64,000 nucleotides of DNA from contig JABRWF010000002.1 of NCBI GenBank assembly GCA_018343915.1, positions 3,286,001 through 3,350,000 of the forward strand. Reading direction: 5' to 3'. Origin of the DNA: Agroathelia rolfsii (taxonomy: Eukaryota > Basidiomycota > Agaricomycetes > Amylocorticiales > Amylocorticiaceae). Position numbers and translations under genes: made by a program. This document shows, piece by piece, positions 1 to 13,461 of the stretch (position 1 is its first letter; each line of letters opens with the position of its first letter). The notes beneath the pieces are model-generated. The model saw nothing but the letters and a program-made list of their open reading frames with translations. It had not been told where the DNA came from and did no database searches.

Positions 1-1553
1 ACATGCACTAATCACATCGGTGGCATTCTAGCTCACAAATTCGCCCAATTATCAGCGGTTCCATGTGGCAGAAAGGTTATTCTACTGAATAGTCATACTC
101 TGCAGTCGCATGGTATCTTGTGGACGAAAACAACTGATTTAATGACCCACACAATGGCAAACAATATGCAATGTGAAAAGAAGCAGTTAAGATCACAAGA
201 TAGCTTATATACATGCATTCCATTGGGCCATGGCTCAGACAGGACGAAACAGGAGTCAATCGACGAAGAATGGTATGACGTTTTGCACCACGACACATCC
301 GGCGGCTCCCTCCAGGGTCTTGACGCACATGACATGCCCATATATGAGAGCGTAAAAGGGATGTGACAAAGTAAAAGGGTTTCGTAGCCTCGTTCATCGT
401 TCACCCCGTGGAACTTCCCTAATAGGGCTTCCTGCGCCAGAATGCCACACAGCGGGGCTAACCCACACTAGATTACCCTATGCGTCTCTACAACACCGGC
501 AGAAGCATGCAGCGACTGGGATGACCCCTATTGTTATCGTCCATTCCGTGCATTCCTCAAGAGATCTAAGAGCAATCGGCAGCTGATTCCGCACAGGATT
601 GATCGAAGAATAAATACCAGCCCAAGGACTGTTGAGATATGCCCCGTTGTTGTTGACCTACTGAGACTAGACGTCGTACTGCTTGCAAACAAAAAAAAAA
701 AAAGTCTATTGGAGGACTTACGTCTGAAGACCCCACGCTCGAGATCGGCATCGTAGAAAAATAGCAACAAGAAGCGTATTCAGTTCCGACGAGACTTGTC
801 GCCTCTTACTCGGACAGTAAAAGAAAGCGGCTCTAAGGGCGGACTGTTGTTCAAGACTTCCTAGCAGGATATTTTCATCACAATAACTCCGTCAAAATGC
901 GGGTGGTCATGACGAGCAAGAAATGTGGATACAATACTGGCACAAGGTACAGTGTCATGTAGACCAGATCAGATAGTACTGGCATGACTGATTTTTCAAG
1001 AAGGGGCGATGATAATATGACATATTGACTGTACAATAATGGACCAGCCGTTTAGAGCCCGAAAAGAAATGACAAGGACAATGAAGAGAATTAGCGATGG
1101 ATGCTACTAGCACGATAATTGTTTAATAAACAGGCAAGTTGAATTCAAGTGCCTGGCAACGATACAAAAAGGCCATCGATGGGCTGGCCGACCATCGTGG
1201 ACGACAAAAAGTGTCGACGGATGGAGACGGGTTGTATTTGGGCATGCGCGGGGGGAGGCCATTGTTGATATCGTCTGTTTGGTTGGTGAAGGGGGGGGGG
1301 GCCACCATGGCGTGTTTGGTCACAACCGCAGGGAGGACTCGGTGCGCGCAAACTCTCACCCGGTCTACCTGAGTATAGAGCATTGCCATTGTTTTCTCTC
1401 TTCATCTCACTTCTTCTTGCCCATTTCTCTCTATCGCCCATTCTTTTTGCTTTCTTTCTTGTCCCCATATTTGACATCCTCCGCGTGTTTTATTTGACGA
1501 CATTGCATCTGACCATTGCCCACGACCCACCACGACCCAACAGCCCCCTTCTC
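1..1553. other. Left-edge intergenic region and bHLH leader
   Basis: No gene is supported here. Short open frames on both strands lack recognisable domains and splice logic. A purine/pyrimidine-skewed stretch at about 1384-1500 is strongly T/C-rich and sits directly before the bHLH start codon, as often seen in fungal promoters and 5' leaders. A run of ten or so G residues lies near 1292-1301. Confidence 0.5.
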
Positions 1554-2671
1554 ATGGATCACACAACACCTCATTTGTCCGACGACCACACCTCCATGTC
1601 GACAGGCCCGTACACACCCTATTACGAAACACCCCCGGAGCCGTATAACATGGCGTACAATGCCCATTTACCACCCTATCACGTCCAGCATCCGGGCGCT
1701 CCTCGTGTGTTGAGAATATTACTCTTTTACCAGCCTCATGTTCTGATCAGATAGCACTTAACCCCAGGCCAACTCTCAACAGATCTTCAACAGCCAAGCA
1801 TGCATATCCCTCAGTACATCCCCACCAGCCAGCACTACCCAGCGAACATCTACGCCGGTCACCACGTGTTACCGCATCCATCCGCATCCCCAACTCCACC
1901 GTCTCCAGGAATGTACGAGGCCATGTCGCCCCCCGTCTCTGGCTCGGAGTCGTCCACGGATGGGATGTACCGTCATTCGCGCAACAGCAGTGGGACAGGC
2001 TCCCCGTCCTCCTCGCGCGGACATAGTCTCGTCCACCGGAACCCGCTCCGATACAACCCTACGCCGTCGCCCACGAGCTCTTCGGGCAGGCGCGTTGGCA
2101 GTCGCCACTCGGGCGATTCTGATGATGAAGATCATCTGAGTTATCCAAACGTTGAGGCGCTCAATCACACCCGCAAAGAGGCCACTAGGAAGCAGCGCAT
2201 AGAAGCCGAACAAAGACGTCGTGATGAGCTGCGCGAAGGCTACATGAAACTTAAAGACGTCCTCCCTGTATCTAACGCGAAGAGCAGCAAGGTATCTCTC
2301 TTGGAAAGAGGTCAGTCAAGATCACAATCGGTCTTTTTCGCAATGAGTTGTTAGATGTTGAAAACATCGTTGTCTTTCTTTTAGCAACACACCACATCAG
2401 TAACTTGGAGAAAGCAAACAAAGACATGAAGTCCCGCCTTCTTGCGCTCGAGCAGGAAGTGCAGAGGCTCCGCGAGATCAATGAGCAGATTTCGCTTACG
2501 GGCACAGGCTCCTCTCCGGCCCAGCATGCCTCAGTTGAGGGCATGACTATCGAGAGCAGATCTATCTCCCCCTCCACAGGAGCGTCGCTCCAAGCCCACT
2601 CCCTCGTCCCCATCCAGGGCGAAAAGCCCCCGCGAGAGGATTCCATCAGCCCAGGTGGCGGCCTTGCATAA
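1554..2671 (+). CDS. bHLH transcription factor
   Basis: Three exons are inferred: 1554-1704, 1768-2310 and 2385-2671, giving 326 residues. The N-terminal half is low-complexity, rich in Pro, Tyr, His and Ser. A basic helix-loop-helix domain follows at roughly residues 165-235: the basic region contains EAEQRRRDEL, which carries the Glu and Arg positions that contact E-box DNA in this family, then helix 1, the loop (SNAKSSKVSLLER) and helix 2 leading into a leucine-spaced coiled coil (LEKANKDMKSRLLALEQEV). The last intron interrupts the domain just before helix 2; splicing restores LLERATHHISNLE. The tail is Ser/Pro-rich. It is a nuclear, probably dimeric, E-box regulator; targets cannot be told from sequence. 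The start was chosen because it is the first ATG after the T/C-rich leader that splices in frame. Confidence 0.88.
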
Positions 2672-5600
2672 TGCGCTTTTTCTTTCAACACCATGATGCT
2701 TTTCTCTGTAAAGGCATCTGTACGATTACTATTTGGACTTTGTGGTTTCCCTTCCTAGTTTCAAGTTTCTTTTTTCTTCCTCTTCTCTTTTTTCTGTGTT
2801 TTCCTTGCGACGTCTTTATTCCTTCTCTCTTCCGGCTTCCCATGCATGCATCCTCGTTTCTTCTTCACGCACTAGACTGGTGTTTACAACTGGTGAAAAA
2901 CGAAAAAATTCCCATGTAACAACAGATGGATTGATTTTCCTTCTCCATACATAACACACCCTTTCTTTTTCTTGTTCATCTTGGAGCCGCATGGCTTAGC
3001 TCCATCTCTTTGTGAGATGTAGAGCCAAGCTTGTCCACGAACGCGAAAACGACGCACAAGCCACGTTGGACGTGCCAGTGTGTCCAGATGATTATGGTCA
3101 TGAACCCCCCCCCCCCTCGAGGTCGCCCTTTACCACTCATGCACACACCTCGATGCCTGCAGGTACAAGACAAAACGTGCATGCACAGGAGGTTGGGAGT
3201 AACGAAAAAAACACGTTGAAAACACGTGTTTTGATCTCGGGGAGCATCATGGCAGGCAGGCCAAGCGGTGTCCACGTTTTCTTATCCTCTCCCCTTTCCC
3301 CCCTCTTCTTCTTCTTCTTTTCTTTCTTTCTTGTTGATGATGTACCGGTGTTGGCGCACTCTTCCTCCTTCCCTCCCCTCCACCCATCTCTCGCCATTCC
3401 GCGAACTGATGGTTGATCTTGGACGGATAAGCGGAACGGAACGGTTTTTTTTTTTCTTTATCCCACTGCGCACCACTACTTTTCGCCATACGGCTGGGAT
3501 TAGGGGCCTGATTTCCCTGGAGGATCAGCTAGAAGCGCGGACAAGCAAAACGAGTACGACGATTTGCAAGGCGTGACAAATATTTTATTTGTACATACGC
3601 GCCCGTGATTTGTTGGGAAAAAAAAACTGTGCCCATTCCCCCCCCCCCCCCACCTCCGCTTCCCCTTTTCTTTGGCTCTTGACGATCTGAAGCTGCTGCG
3701 CCTGCGCCCGCATAAACGGATATAGGAGGAAACAAATTTAATAGAAAGAAAGAGAAAAAAGAATTGCCGGAACACGACTCGCTTGCTAATCCTACCTGTC
3801 TTTGCCCGCGTCGGTAATTCTTTTTTTTTTTTTTGTCTGATTAACGGGTCATGGAGGAACGGTGATGAAGATGGTGGACTCGGAGGAGGAGGAGGATGCG
3901 GGAATTGCTACCATATCTTTCTCTTTTCCCATCTCTTTTCTCTCTCTTTGATTTGCATTTCTGCTTGCTGTTGTAGTGATTTGATAGTAACGAACTACGT
4001 GATGCCCTCCTGTAACGACTTGAAGAACACGAATTGACTTGATTTCCTCTTTTTTCTTCTCTTACTTCTTTTTCTTGTGCGTTCACGGTTCGTCGATCTT
4101 ATCAGTCGATTATAACCGCGCGAGCTTGCTACGACGACGTCGTTCCCCCGCCCGCGGCGTCCCGGATGCATTTCGATGCTTAGTACAGTAGATGGAAGCA
4201 TAATTTGTTATCAAGCTTAGAAGAGCGGAAGGAAATTAAAGCGGGGAAAGGGGAGCCTGAGAGGAAGTAAACACGTTTTGATTCTTGTCTTTCTTTGTCT
4301 TTTCAATCAATTGCTTTCGATATCCAATGCTGGCTATTGCTTGGCAGTACATTGAACTGTATATTATCATGTGATGGTTTTTTTTTTTTTTAAATACCCA
4401 CCAACTTCCCTGACAAATCATTTACCATATACATACTTATTTGACGGCGTCCGAGTCGGATTGGAGATCGCAATATCTGGTCCATCAAATTAGCTCAGTT
4501 CCACTGTGCAAATGACCGTCAAGTCGCAATGAATCAGATCGTATGCTCTCCCTTTATTTTATTTTTATTACCGTACTGCAGCTGGGGCATACCGCCCTAT
4601 CGCACATGCTGTCGTGACCGCGCCGACCGGTCTTCTGCTGTCATTAGTAGTGCGCGGTTGATAGAAATCGGATACACCTCGAGGTTTAATATCGCAGATT
4701 CGAGACACCTGCAGGCAGGTAAGCCTCCGGCTTGCTGTCGGAAACCATCATTTCAGCACTTCAAATCCATTCAGTTGGGCTGGTTCAAATCGTATAGGCA
4801 GAAAGATGTTTCTGGTTTATAACTACTGGTGATGGGGCGATGAGGTGTCATTGGAGGTGTTAGTGATATAAATTTGAATAGGTCGGCGGGGAATGCAGCT
4901 ATGGCGCCTATACCTATAGATCAATGCATGTATGCATACATAGTGTTGCTTTTGCGAGTCCACCGGGGAAGACCCTGCTGTGCTCCACGATGCACGACCT
5001 ATGATCACAGTAGGCCAGGAGTAAATTACGTTTTGGTGAGATAGATGATATGGGTTATAAATTTAAAACACGAGACATTGTCATCTTCGCTGGTACTGTG
5101 CATTTATGGGTTAATCGACAACGAGGCGAGGCAAGGTCGGCGACTATGATGATAGACAAGATAGTCAGCAACAAGTTGCTATCTCGCAAAGTTAGGCTGA
5201 GATGATCGACAAGATTTCCGGAAGCTAAACCTCCCCTTCTCCCTCAGGCTTCCCCCAGCAAGCGCCGGGTTCTTTGCGAAGTCGTGTCAGTGTCGGATAA
5301 GCAGTGATAATCGTATATCGATCAGTCTTTAAGCTACGATGTGTTCTTCAAGTTGTGGTTCTCCTGTTCTGTCGAGTCTTGAGAGATATGTACTAGCAAA
5401 CGTGTAATAATTATACATTTCCCACTTATTAATTGATCAAAGTAATGCACCTTTCTCTCTCTCTCTCTCTCTTTTTGTATGATGATGATGATGTGATGAG
5501 ATGCAAGAGATATATAGAAGGTGCGTCATCAGAAACGGATATTACAGGCCAGACCATCATTATCATCAGGATAGTAATAAATAAGGTATGGTTTTGGAAT

Positions 5601-6728
5601 TCTATTTCCTGTGGGGTTGTCGGGGATAGAAATGCGAGTTTGATGATGATGATGGATGTGTACGATGGATGGTCGCAATGCGTCAAGTAACGACATCATC
5701 ATCGATGGTACATCTGGTGTTCGATTTGGATGGCTGGTAATATATGACGCTGTGGCCGTTTTCCTTGACGAGGTAAGTCACGACAACAAACAGCATTGTA
5801 CTCGATGTTGAATGTTGAGGATTGCCAGACTTTGCTGATAAGCAATGGGGATAAATTAACCTATGTAGACTAAGAAAGCCGGGCACAAATCGAGCAAGGC
5901 CCAGAACATGGCACACAGCACCGAGAGTGGATAAGGCGCCTCCACCGGATGGTGCTACCCGCAGCTACCAGATAATGGCTAAGCAAACGAATAAAGCAAG
6001 ACAAAAGGAGATGGTTCAATTTGAAAAAAAAAAGTGCTCGGCTGAGATTTTCATCTACGCTGCTATTAGAATAATGATAATGAATAATAGGCCAGGGCCC
6101 AAGAGGCAGAAGTGCTAGTGGCGTGCAGATGGGACAAGCGGCGGTGTCCCAATGTAGGCCAACAAGATTCCGAGATCCGACACCGTTGGCGTCCTCCAGC
6201 CCCGGCAGCCCTTGTCCCCATCCTCCCATCTCCTCTCTTCCACTCCCCTCTCCTCTCTGTTTTCTTCAATACAAGTTCTCCTTGAATACAAAGCGAATTT
6301 ATAGAATCATCAGTGAGCATTTTTGTCCGAATTCTCATAGGATTTTTTTGTTCCGTCGCTCGGCATCAACAAAGAGCTCTCGACCTGTGCACTCCGCAAG
6401 GCGCTCCAAGGTCGGAACACCAGCCAACAATTTCTGTAGTCTTCAGATTTCTGGCGGGTGTTGTATGTCATCAGTAGTGTCTCTTAGCTCACTTGGGTGC
6501 TGCTCTGTGGAGGCCGAGGCCATTTTGACCATCTTGGGTTAGAACCTCGGGTTTTCTTACTCTTGCCACATGTATCATTCACGTAAAGATTGGCGATGAT
6601 GGTGGCATGAATCGCTGCTGTTGCTGCTTTTGAATTCCTTAACCATATAAATTGCATTGGCTTCTTCGCCTGATGCTAATCCTTTCTCTTCCCCCTCAAT
6701 CCACAGAATCGAACAATATAAGCATATC
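2672..6728. other. 4-kb gene-poor interval
   Basis: No protein-coding gene could be built on either strand. The interval is rich in homopolymer and pyrimidine tracts: C-runs near 3104-3116 and 3641-3651, T-runs near 3447, 3823 and 4378, a CT microsatellite at about 5451-5472 and GAT repeats near 5479-5491 and 5642-5657. It probably holds the bHLH 3' UTR, a long CK1 5' leader and perhaps non-coding transcription; nothing more can be said from sequence. Confidence 0.5.
5451..5491. repeat. CT and GAT microsatellites
   Basis: A (CT)n run is followed within a few bases by a (GAT)n run. Both are simple-sequence repeats in the gene-poor interval; a second GAT run lies near 5642-5657. Confidence 0.8.
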
Positions 6729-7997
6729 ATGTCCGAAGGTGCTTCCCACAAACTTGATCTGCGTGTAGGTGGTAAATACCGCCTCGGCAAGAAGATTGGT
6801 TCCGGCTCGTTCGGTATGTCGACTGGCCTTTCATTCAAAAAACCTGAGCACCGCTTAATAGCTCCGTAGGTGACATCTACCTCGGCGTCAATATCATCTC
6901 TGGCGAAGAAGTCGCTATCAAGCTCGAATCAGTGAAGGCCAAGCACCCCCAGCTCGAATATGAGTCCAAGGTCTACAAGACGCTCGCCGGTGGTGTTGGC
7001 GTGCCGTTCGTGAGGTGGTTCGGCACCGAGTGCGACTACAATGCCATGGTCCTTGACCTTTTGGGCCCCTCTCTGGAGGACCTGTTCAACTTTTGCAACC
7101 GCAAATTCAGCTTGAAAACTGTCCTTCTCTTGGCCGATCAGCTGGTAGGCTTTCCCTCCTGGTATCACGGATTTAATTCCTTCCTAATACTACTGTCACA
7201 GATCTCCCGTATCGAATACATCCACTCCCGTAACTTTATCCACCGTGACATTAAGCCCGACAACTTCCTCATGGGCATCGGCAAGCGTGGCAACCAAGTG
7301 AACGTCATTGACTTTGGTCTCGCCAAGAAGTACCGTGACCCCAAGACGCACCTCCACATCCCATACAGGGAGAACAAGAACTTGACGGGAACTGCTCGTT
7401 ACACTTCCATCAATACCCATCTTGGTGTTGAACAAGCTCGTCGTGATGACTTGGAGTCGCTCGCCTACGTTCTCATGTACTTCTTGCGTGGCGCTCTCCC
7501 GTGGCAAGGCCTGAAGGCTGCCACCAAGAAGCAGAAGTACGATCGCATTATGGAGAAGAAAATGACCACACCCACCGACCTTCTCTGCCGTGGCTTCCCC
7601 AACGAATTCGGCATCTTCTTGAACTACACTCGTGCTCTCCGCTTCGACGACAAGCCGGACTATTCTTACCTTCGCAAGCTCTTCCGCGACCTCTTCGTCC
7701 GTGAGGGCTACCAGTACGACTATGTCTTCGACTGGAGCGTCCACCGCGTCGCCCAGGACGAGAGCCAGGCTGGCTCGAGTGCCAAGACTGCTGGCGCTAG
7801 GCGCAAGGTCGTCCAGGAGGAGGACGAGTACAGGGCGAGTGACAGAATGTGAGTATCGCTTTCACGGGCAGCCCGTCTCCCGTCTTTAATTGTATCTGGT
7901 TAGGCTTCGTTCTCACACTCGTCAGGCGCAGCAAGCCGCAAACCAGGCCTCAGTAAACCAGCAGCCGCGCCGTGGCGGTGAAGGCGAGTTGTGGTAG
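6729..7997 (+). CDS. HRR25: Casein kinase 1 delta/epsilon-type protein kinase
   Basis: Four exons (6729-6813, 6870-7144, 7202-7848, 7904-7997) give 366 residues. The kinase domain fills about residues 15-285: glycine loop GSGSFGDIYLG, ATP-binding Lys in VAIKLES, catalytic loop HRDIKPDNF, metal-binding DFG, and the CK1-specific segment [15 protein letters not shown] in place of an APE motif. The tail is short, basic and Gln-rich, ending GGEGELW. The last intron splits an ATG codon (at|g); removing it gives [12 protein letters not shown]. This family (budding yeast Hrr25, fission yeast Hhp1/Hhp2) acts in DNA repair, ribosome maturation, vesicle traffic and meiosis. There is no C-terminal Cys pair, so it is not a Yck-type membrane-anchored CK1. 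The second intron is a multiple of three long, so its retention would stay in frame. Confidence 0.96.
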
Positions 7998-9541
7998 ATG
8001 ATGTTTTTGTCTCCGTCTGTCGTCTGTACAGGCTTGTCTTCTGGATCGATTTCCCTGGTGTTGGATGGTTTTTGGGCAGGCCATCTGACGTTTTCATCTC
8101 GGGCTTATTGCTGAAAGAGGGCGTGTTTTCTCGGTTGTGGTGCCGTTATACATCAGCTGGCGAGTCGCGGTAGGAGTACTTCGAGGGCAGGACACGCGCA
8201 GGTGTCTGCTGTGAAACAGCGGAGTGATTAGGAGGAGACGAGGCACGTTAAGCTGTGTGCTTCATCATCTTTCATCCGCGGTCTTGGTCCCTCGATGCTG
8301 TCTGGGAGGGCTGTCTTGGGAAGGAACATTGTCAGGATGTCCCGACCTTGACACCACCCTCAATATCATATATACAGTGATTTTCAGCAAGGACGCTTTT
8401 TTTCTTTTCACGCCTGGCTAGGTCATGAATAGCCGCGCCAGGCTGCCTCATTCCTATTTATCTCACTCACACAGTCCCCTGTTCCCTTGGCGCCTATTGT
8501 TGATTATCCAAGTCATCTTTGTAACCATTGACATTCCTTCCTTTTTACGTTTTCATAATCCTCTTTTGTTTTGTCTTCTTTTCAGACGATACGTATACCA
8601 GCTTTTCCTCATCACTCACATTCCTTGTAAAACCCATCCCAGTGTTTCTTTTCTCTCTCTCTCTCTTTTCCCCTCCTCTGTTTTTCCCCCCATCCCATGT
8701 CTTTTCTCTCCCCTCCCTTCCCCTTCATCATTTCACTCTTGCGACCCATTGTTGTCCTCCCTCCGTCTTCTCATGTTGCAGCATTGTTCTGATCGCCCTA
8801 TCAGACGGTGTACGCGCATGGAACGACCTGGGAGAGGGCGCCAAGGCGCAGATTAGTCGGGCAAGAGCGACTGGATCCCGCAGAGGTATTGTTATAGCGA
8901 CGACGGTTGGATGTTGTGGAGGTTGGTATGTAGATGGCGGTTGTAGGTGTTGCGTATGGAGAAGGCGATGATGATACTAGGTAGTACTTTGCTTGTCTTT
9001 TCCCAGAAACAGAAATGCAATGATGTATATGACTTTCTTGAAAATAAAACTACAGTGGATGTGCTTTGTTATCTCGACAAGTATGATTACGGATGATAAT
9101 TATAGCAGTAAGCGATGACAAGTGTGTAACCACTAATATGGGAAGGATTGTTTATGAACGGACCAGCCGGGATGGCTAACCGCAGTAAGGGGCAGATGCG
9201 TGCTCCGTTGCCATAATCGTCCCCTTGGCCGGCGGATCCTGTTGGGTGTTGCTGCTGCCTTTGCTAGATACCCATCCCATCCCATTCGGTGTTCCCCCGC
9301 ACACACACACACGCTCTCTCTCTCTGTAACCAACCCAGTCCTCTCTTTTACCCCCTTCCGTCTGTCAGTTCCAGCACTTGCAGCACCGACGGCACTCGGC
9401 TCGCCAGTCTCCCACTAGATCCAACTGTCCCTGCCCCCATTCCGCTCTCCCGCGTTCCGTTCCTTTTTATTTGCCTTCTGACGTCGTTGCCTATAAATTT
9501 ATTTCTTATCCCTCCAATTCCATTTCCCATTTGCTCGTGCC
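7998..9541. other. Intergenic region between CK1 and chitin synthase
   Basis: No gene is supported. The first part is presumably the CK1 3' UTR. T/C-rich tracts lie near 8570-8760, and a (CA)n run near 9299-9312 is followed by (CT)n near 9315-9326. The last 150 bases before the chitin synthase start are again pyrimidine-rich and probably form its leader. Confidence 0.5.
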
Positions 9542-12500
9542 ATGGCTTATCGCCAACAACACGATCCTTACTATGGCCAGCACAATCAGCAGCAGTATCC
9601 ACAACAGCAGTATCATACTGGATACAATACCCAACAGCAACAACACACAGGCTATTCGCAGTACCAGAACACGGGCTATGGAAACCAGTACTCTACCTCT
9701 CCCACTACTACCCAACATGTTCAGCCTGTCTCAGGCCTTGAGTATCCCCCTCAACCTGATTATGCCGCATCTGACCATTCCCATGGCGGCGGCGGCGGTA
9801 CCGGCTACTACGATGATAACAAGTCCATCAAATCCTACGCGTCCCATGCGCCCTTAAACGGCGCGTATGAGATGAGCCAGGTCAACTTGCTCCCTCCTCT
9901 GCCATATCAGCAACAACAACAACAACAACAACAATATCAGCAGTATCCACCCGCTTCGAACTACCAGCAGAGTGTGTACAGCGGCAAGAGCGCCGCGGGC
10001 TACTCCGCCGCGCGGGATAAGCTCATGAATCGCCGCTCGATGCGCCAGGTTGAGCTACAGAATGGAAATCTGGTGCTGGATGTGCATGTACCTTCGAGTA
10101 TTGTACCACCGCAGTATAGTGATGTGGAGGAGATGATCAAGGTTTGTTGTTACTGTTTTGATTATTCGATTTGTAAGAATAACGTGTTGATCTGATTTTT
10201 TTTTTCTTCATGAAAAAGATGCGCTATACGGCGGCAACTTGTGATCCAGACGAATTCATGCGCAACAAATACTCCCTGCGCCCGTATCTGTACGGCCGTC
10301 AGACGGAGCTGTTCATTGTAATGACCATGTATAATGAAGATGAAATCTTGTTCGTCAAGACCATGAATGCGTGAGTGATTGCCAAGACGGGCAGTTGTTA
10401 ACTCGGATTCGGCTAGCTGATCCTGGCATTTCTTTTTTCTTCCAAGTGTAATCAAGAACATCGCTCATCTGTGTGGCCGCACGAAATCAAAGACTTGGGG
10501 TCCCAACGGATGGAAGAAGGTCGTTGTTTGTGTCGTTTCTGATGGACGTAACAAGGTCAACAAGCGTACCTTGCAAGTCCTGACTTTGGTAAACATGATT
10601 ATATTCAAATTCTCCTCTTATCGATGTATGCTCAACGGGTATTTAGATGGGCTGTTACCAAGAAGGTATCGCCAAAGACAGTGTTGCCGGCAAGGATGTC
10701 ACGGCGCACATTTTTGAATACACCACCAACGTTGTTGTCTCCGATACGGGCGACGTCACGACCGGCTCGTGTCCTGTCCAGATCATCTTTTGCTTGAAGG
10801 AGCAGAACAAGAAGAAGTTGAACTCCCACCGATGGTTCATAGACTCTCATCTTCTTTTGTAGATAGGAGATCCTGACACGGAGTACTTTCCCCTCTCTCA
10901 GGTTCTTTAACGCATTTGGTCCTCTTGTCAAGCCCAACGTCTGTGTTCTCCTTGATGTTGGTACAAAGCCGACTGGGACGTCCATTTACGAACTGTGGAA
11001 ATGTGAGTGGATATAATATTAGAATTCTAGCTCCGAAATCTAATTTGAGTTCTGGTTAGGCTTCGATAAGCACCCAAGTGTTGGTGGTGCATGTGGAGAG
11101 TAAGCTGCTTGTGGAGGCAGTTTATACCACTTTATTGACAATTAATTTTCATCCCAGGATTTGCGTTGATACCGGTCGTGGTTGCTCTCTGCTTCTTACC
11201 AGCCCTCTTGCTGCCTCTCAGAACTTCGAGGTAAATTATTCAAATGTACAACATTTTTGTTGTACCTCGTATTTACCATCCGACACAATCATCTAGTACA
11301 AGATGTCTAATATCTTGGATAAGCCACTGGAGGTAAATCACAATTCATTTGGCCTCATGTGTTGTTTGCTCAAACATACACTATCAGAGTGTCTTCGGTT
11401 ACATTAGTGTCCTTCCTGGTGCCTTTAGTGCATACAGATACAAGGCGCTTTTGAATGATGCCAATGGCAGAGGCCCTCTTGCTTCGTACTTCAAGGGTGA
11501 AACTATGCACGGTGGCGGACCAGATGGTGCCAGTATCTTTGGTTAGCTTTGTTTGTTATTTTCCGCCAAAGCATTTGCTCAGCAATATCTACACACTTCC
11601 CTTATCAGAGCGTAACATGTACTTGGCCGAGGATCGCATTCTCTGTTTTGAGATCGTCACCAAACGACATGAGGCTTGGGTGTCCGTGTACTTTGTTTTA
11701 TCCTAAGAAAAAGGTGACTAACCGTGGATCTTTAGTCTGAAATACGTCAAAAGTGCCAAGGCGTCCACTGATGTGCCTACAACCGTATGTACATTCCTAA
11801 TATCCAATTCTTTCAACGATCTGAGATGTTTTCTTCTCTTAGGTCCCCGAGTTTATCTCCCAGCGTCGTCGTTGGCTCAACGGCTCCCTGTTCGCATCCA
11901 TCCACGCCACCGTCTTCTGGTTCCGCATCTGGACGTCTGGCCAGGGTTTCTTCCGCAAACTGCTACTCCAGTTCGAGTTTATCTACAATGCAATTCAGCT
12001 CCTTTTCACTTGGATTTCCCTCGCAAATTTCTACTTGGCGTTCTTCTTCGTACGTCTTTTGTCTCGTTGGAGCGATTTCTCTGTGACATTTACCTTGTTT
12101 CGCTTTTTCAGCTTGTCTCCTCTGCCACATCCTCCTCTGGCGCAGATGCGTTCGATTTCATGGGCAAAGGTGCCGGAAAGGCTGTGTTCGAAGTGATTCT
12201 CAAGGTGGGGCATCACAGAGTGATTATCGTATGGATACCTCTTACCGATTAAAACTTCCCTCAGCTCTACATTGGTCTCATCGTCGTCGTCCTAATCTGC
12301 TCCCTCGGCAACCGACCCCAGGTAAATAGACTTTTTCGATCAGCATTTCGTTACCATCAAGGACTAACGAGATTATTTTTACTGTGATAGGGATCAAAAT
12401 GGATATATGTCACTGCCATTCTCCTCTTCGGTCTTTGTAATGTTATCACACTCTGGTGTGCTGCATACACGGTCTATCTTGCTGTACCGCATACCGTAGC

Positions 12501-13461
12501 AGGTTGGGAAAATGCGCCCAAGTAAGTTGACTCCTTTCAGTGCCCTGAGGCGCATGCTCAATGGCTTATGTTTGTATAGTCTTGTTGAACACAACGCCAC
12601 GTTCCGCGATATCGTCGTCTCGCTCGCTGCCACATACGGTCTATACTTCATTTCATCATTCATGCATTGGGAGCCTTGGCACATGTTCACGTGCTTCATT
12701 CAGTATATGTTCTTCCTTCCTAGCTGTAAGCGTTTTACCTCTCCTACTCCAGTTAAATTTTCACTGACTTTGACGTATGCAGATGTCAATATCCTCAGTT
12801 AGTACCTGTCTTCGTAGCTATTTTTTTCCGGCAACTTCTTATTATATTATTTTTTAGTGATGTACGCAATGTGCAATCTCCACGATGTTACCTGGTGAGT
12901 GTTACAGTAATTTACCTTGCAGGCTCGATTCAATTACTCATACAAAAACGTACACAGGGGTACCAAGGGCGACAACGGTGCTGCCAAGGACCTGGGTGGC
13001 GCCAAGAAGGTCAAGAATGAAGACGGCAAGGTGATGATGGAAGTCGCCCTACCCGCTGCAAAAGAGGACGTCGAGCAGCTTTGGCAGGCGTCGCGCTCTG
13101 CGCTCAAGTACAGACCCCCCGAAGAGAAGGAGCACCGTGATGCTGCCACGAAGCAGGCCGATCACGACCGAAACAGCCGCACAAACGTCGTGCTGTCGTG
13201 GATTGCGACGAACATGGTCCTCATCCTCGTCTTCACGTCAGAGGCATTCATCAATTGGGTGCAGAGCCATGTGATGTCGACGACGGATACGACGTTTAAC
13301 CCGTACCTGACTTTCCTGTTCTATGCGCTGTGAGTAGAGTCTGGTATGATTGTACTGACTGCGTTGGTTGACTTTTATGCTTTCGTTTCAGGGCTGGTAT
13401 TAGCGCCATTCGTTTCCTAGGATCTTTCTTCTACTTGGTACTAAGATTACTGGGTTGGTAA
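9542..13461 (+). CDS. Chitin synthase, division 1 (class I-III type)
   Basis: I assemble 20 exons and 911 residues; the summed exon length is divisible by three. The N-terminal 180 residues are Gln/Tyr-rich, with a run of Gln near 9909-9936. The catalytic glycosyltransferase region follows, with TMYNEDE, VVVVSDG-like [26 protein letters not shown] and the family signature QRRRWLNGS (product-binding/catalytic). Several membrane helices follow, and the conserved VTWGTKGD lies on the C-terminal side. The enzyme polymerises GlcNAc from UDP-GlcNAc into chitin at the plasma membrane. Exons 6 to 18 are mostly 15-150 nt, so automatic models may err. The exact class cannot be fixed without a tree. The start is the first ATG after the pyrimidine-rich leader. 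Confidence 0.96.

Noticed and set aside
4529..4822. 97-residue open frame in the gene-poor gap
   Set aside because: Cys/Arg-rich with no domain, no splice context and no codon pattern like neighbouring genes.
9908..9936. CAG/CAA run as a mobile or expansion repeat
   Set aside because: It is a short Gln tract within the chitin synthase N-terminus, ordinary for fungal low-complexity regions.
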